A stretch of 6,049 nucleotides of DNA, taken from the NCBI GenBank assembly GCA_021156385.1, contig JAJNDL010000087.1:1-6049 (forward strand), written 5' to 3'. Shown piece by piece: positions 5,448-6,049 of this stretch. How positions within the stretch are numbered: the stretch's first letter is position 1; every line of letters starts with the position of its first letter. The notes beneath the pieces are model-generated. The model was not told where the DNA came from, ran no database searches, and saw nothing but the letters and a program-made list of their open reading frames with translations. The stretch is from Moraxellaceae bacterium (lineage in GTDB: Bacteria > Pseudomonadota > Gammaproteobacteria > Pseudomonadales > Moraxellaceae). The position numbers and the translations under genes are program-made.

Positions 5448-6049
5448 GTGAACGATCTCAATCCCCGCCAGCGCGAAGCCGTGCGCCATATCAGCGGCCC
5501 CCTCCTCGTGCTGGCCGGGGCCGGCTCCGGCAAGACCTCGGTCATCACGCGCAAGATTGCCTACCTGATCCAGGACTGCGGCATCGCCGCCTCGAAAATC
5601 GTGGCCGTGACCTTCACCAACAAGGCCGCGCGGGAGATGAAGGAACGTGCCGGCAAGCTGGTGCAGGGGCAGGAGGCGCGCGGCCTCACCGTCTCGACCT
5701 TCCACAATCTCGGGCTCAACATCCTCCGCCGCGAAATGGCGCACTTCGGCCTCAAGAACGGCTTTTCGATCTTCGATGCCGACGACTCGCGCAGCCTGAT
5801 CGGCGAGTTGCTGCATCGCGAGAACGCCAGCGACAAGATCGACCTGATCCGCAACCAGATCTCCAGCTTCAAGAACGACCTGCTCTCGCCGCAGGAAGCC
5901 ATGAACCAGGCGGAGAGCGACGGTGAAATGCTGGCGGCGCGCGTTTACGAGGAATACAACCGCCACCTGCGCGCCTACAACGCGGTCGATTTCGACGACC
6001 TCATCCTGCTGCCCACCGTCGCCTTCCGTGACAGCAAGGAGCTGCGCGA
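5448..6049 (+). CDS. rep: ATP-dependent DNA helicase Rep, N-terminal part (cut by window end)
   Basis: This superfamily 1A 3'-5' helicase unwinds DNA using ATP and helps replication forks past obstacles. The first 200 residues are present, of the roughly 670 usual for the family. They begin MNDLNPRQREAVRHISGPL and align readily with the start of E. coli Rep. Visible parts are the Q-motif LNPRQREAV (4-12, Gln8), Walker A GAGSGKT (24-30), motif Ia VTFTNKAAREMKER (54-67), STFHNLGL (83-90) and VDFDDLILLPT (180-190). Walker B (DEYQDT) would lie beyond the window. The GTG at 5448 is the start because the in-frame sequence upstream has no ATG, GTG or TTG before the stop at 5382-5384, and it gives the exact Rep N-terminus. 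No clear Shine-Dalgarno precedes it. It is separated from the array by a terminator and is most likely an independent housekeeping gene. Rep rather than UvrD is favoured by the N-terminus and the AREMKER/EARGL context. Confidence 0.93.
   Translation, partial: MNDLNPRQREAVRHISGPLLVLAGAGSGKTSVITRKIAYLIQDCGIAASKIVAVTFTNKAAREMKERAGKLVQGQEARGLTVSTFHNLGLNILRREMAHFGLKNGFSIFDADDSRSLIGELLHRENASDKIDLIRNQISSFKNDLLSPQEAMNQAESDGEMLAARVYEEYNRHLRAYNAVDFDDLILLPTVAFRDSKELR

Noticed and set aside
5396..5926. Plus-strand frame beginning MAVPLLRCSLLLLLP, resembling a secretion leader
   Set aside because: It overlaps rep in another frame. After the first few residues it is a biased Arg/Pro/Gln-rich shadow of the helicase.

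Overview
This is a GC-rich window with chromosomal, Gram-negative character, most likely from a gammaproteobacterium. The Rep-type helicase start, the class I fructose-1,6-bisphosphatase and the AraC-type regulator with an OruR/VirS-like N-terminal half all fit that group. Several copies of the COG3687/PF10118 family are, to my knowledge, common in hydrocarbon- and lipid-using lineages such as Nevskiales/Solimonadaceae. That placement is inference from gene content only. I see no mobile element, tRNA, rRNA or CRISPR array.

Layout. On the minus strand, 2243 down to 1 holds an AraC-family regulator (1209-2243), fructose-1,6-bisphosphatase fbp (88-1092, with a good sigma70-like promoter at 1130-1158) and the first 20 codons of an unidentified gene (1-60). 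A 215-bp divergent intergenic region (2244-2458) separates the regulator from a plus-strand array of three paralogous genes. All three encode the 'predicted metal-dependent hydrolase' family PF10118/COG3687 (2459-3286, 3452-4333, 4330-5172). Copy 1 is followed by a strong intrinsic terminator (3303-3330), so it looks like its own unit. Copies 2 and 3 overlap by ATGA and look translationally coupled. They end at a second terminator (5247-5283). The window closes with the N-terminal third of the Rep DNA helicase, starting at a GTG (5448-6049, cut by the window edge).

Main interest. The three paralogues keep the same set of acidic and histidine residues: FPEGE, QEAxHxxEH, ALEHFTA and WHAVEExEHK. 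The spacing matches the E / ExxH / E / ExxH signature of ferritin-like di-iron carboxylate proteins. The 'hydrolase' label may therefore be wrong, and a di-iron oxidase/oxygenase-type chemistry is a reasonable hypothesis. The divergent AraC-type regulator is the obvious candidate controller. TGACC/GGTCA inverted repeats lie just ahead of the ribosome binding sites of copies 1 and 2 and are candidate operators or leader hairpins. fbp and rep are housekeeping neighbours with no evident functional link to the array.
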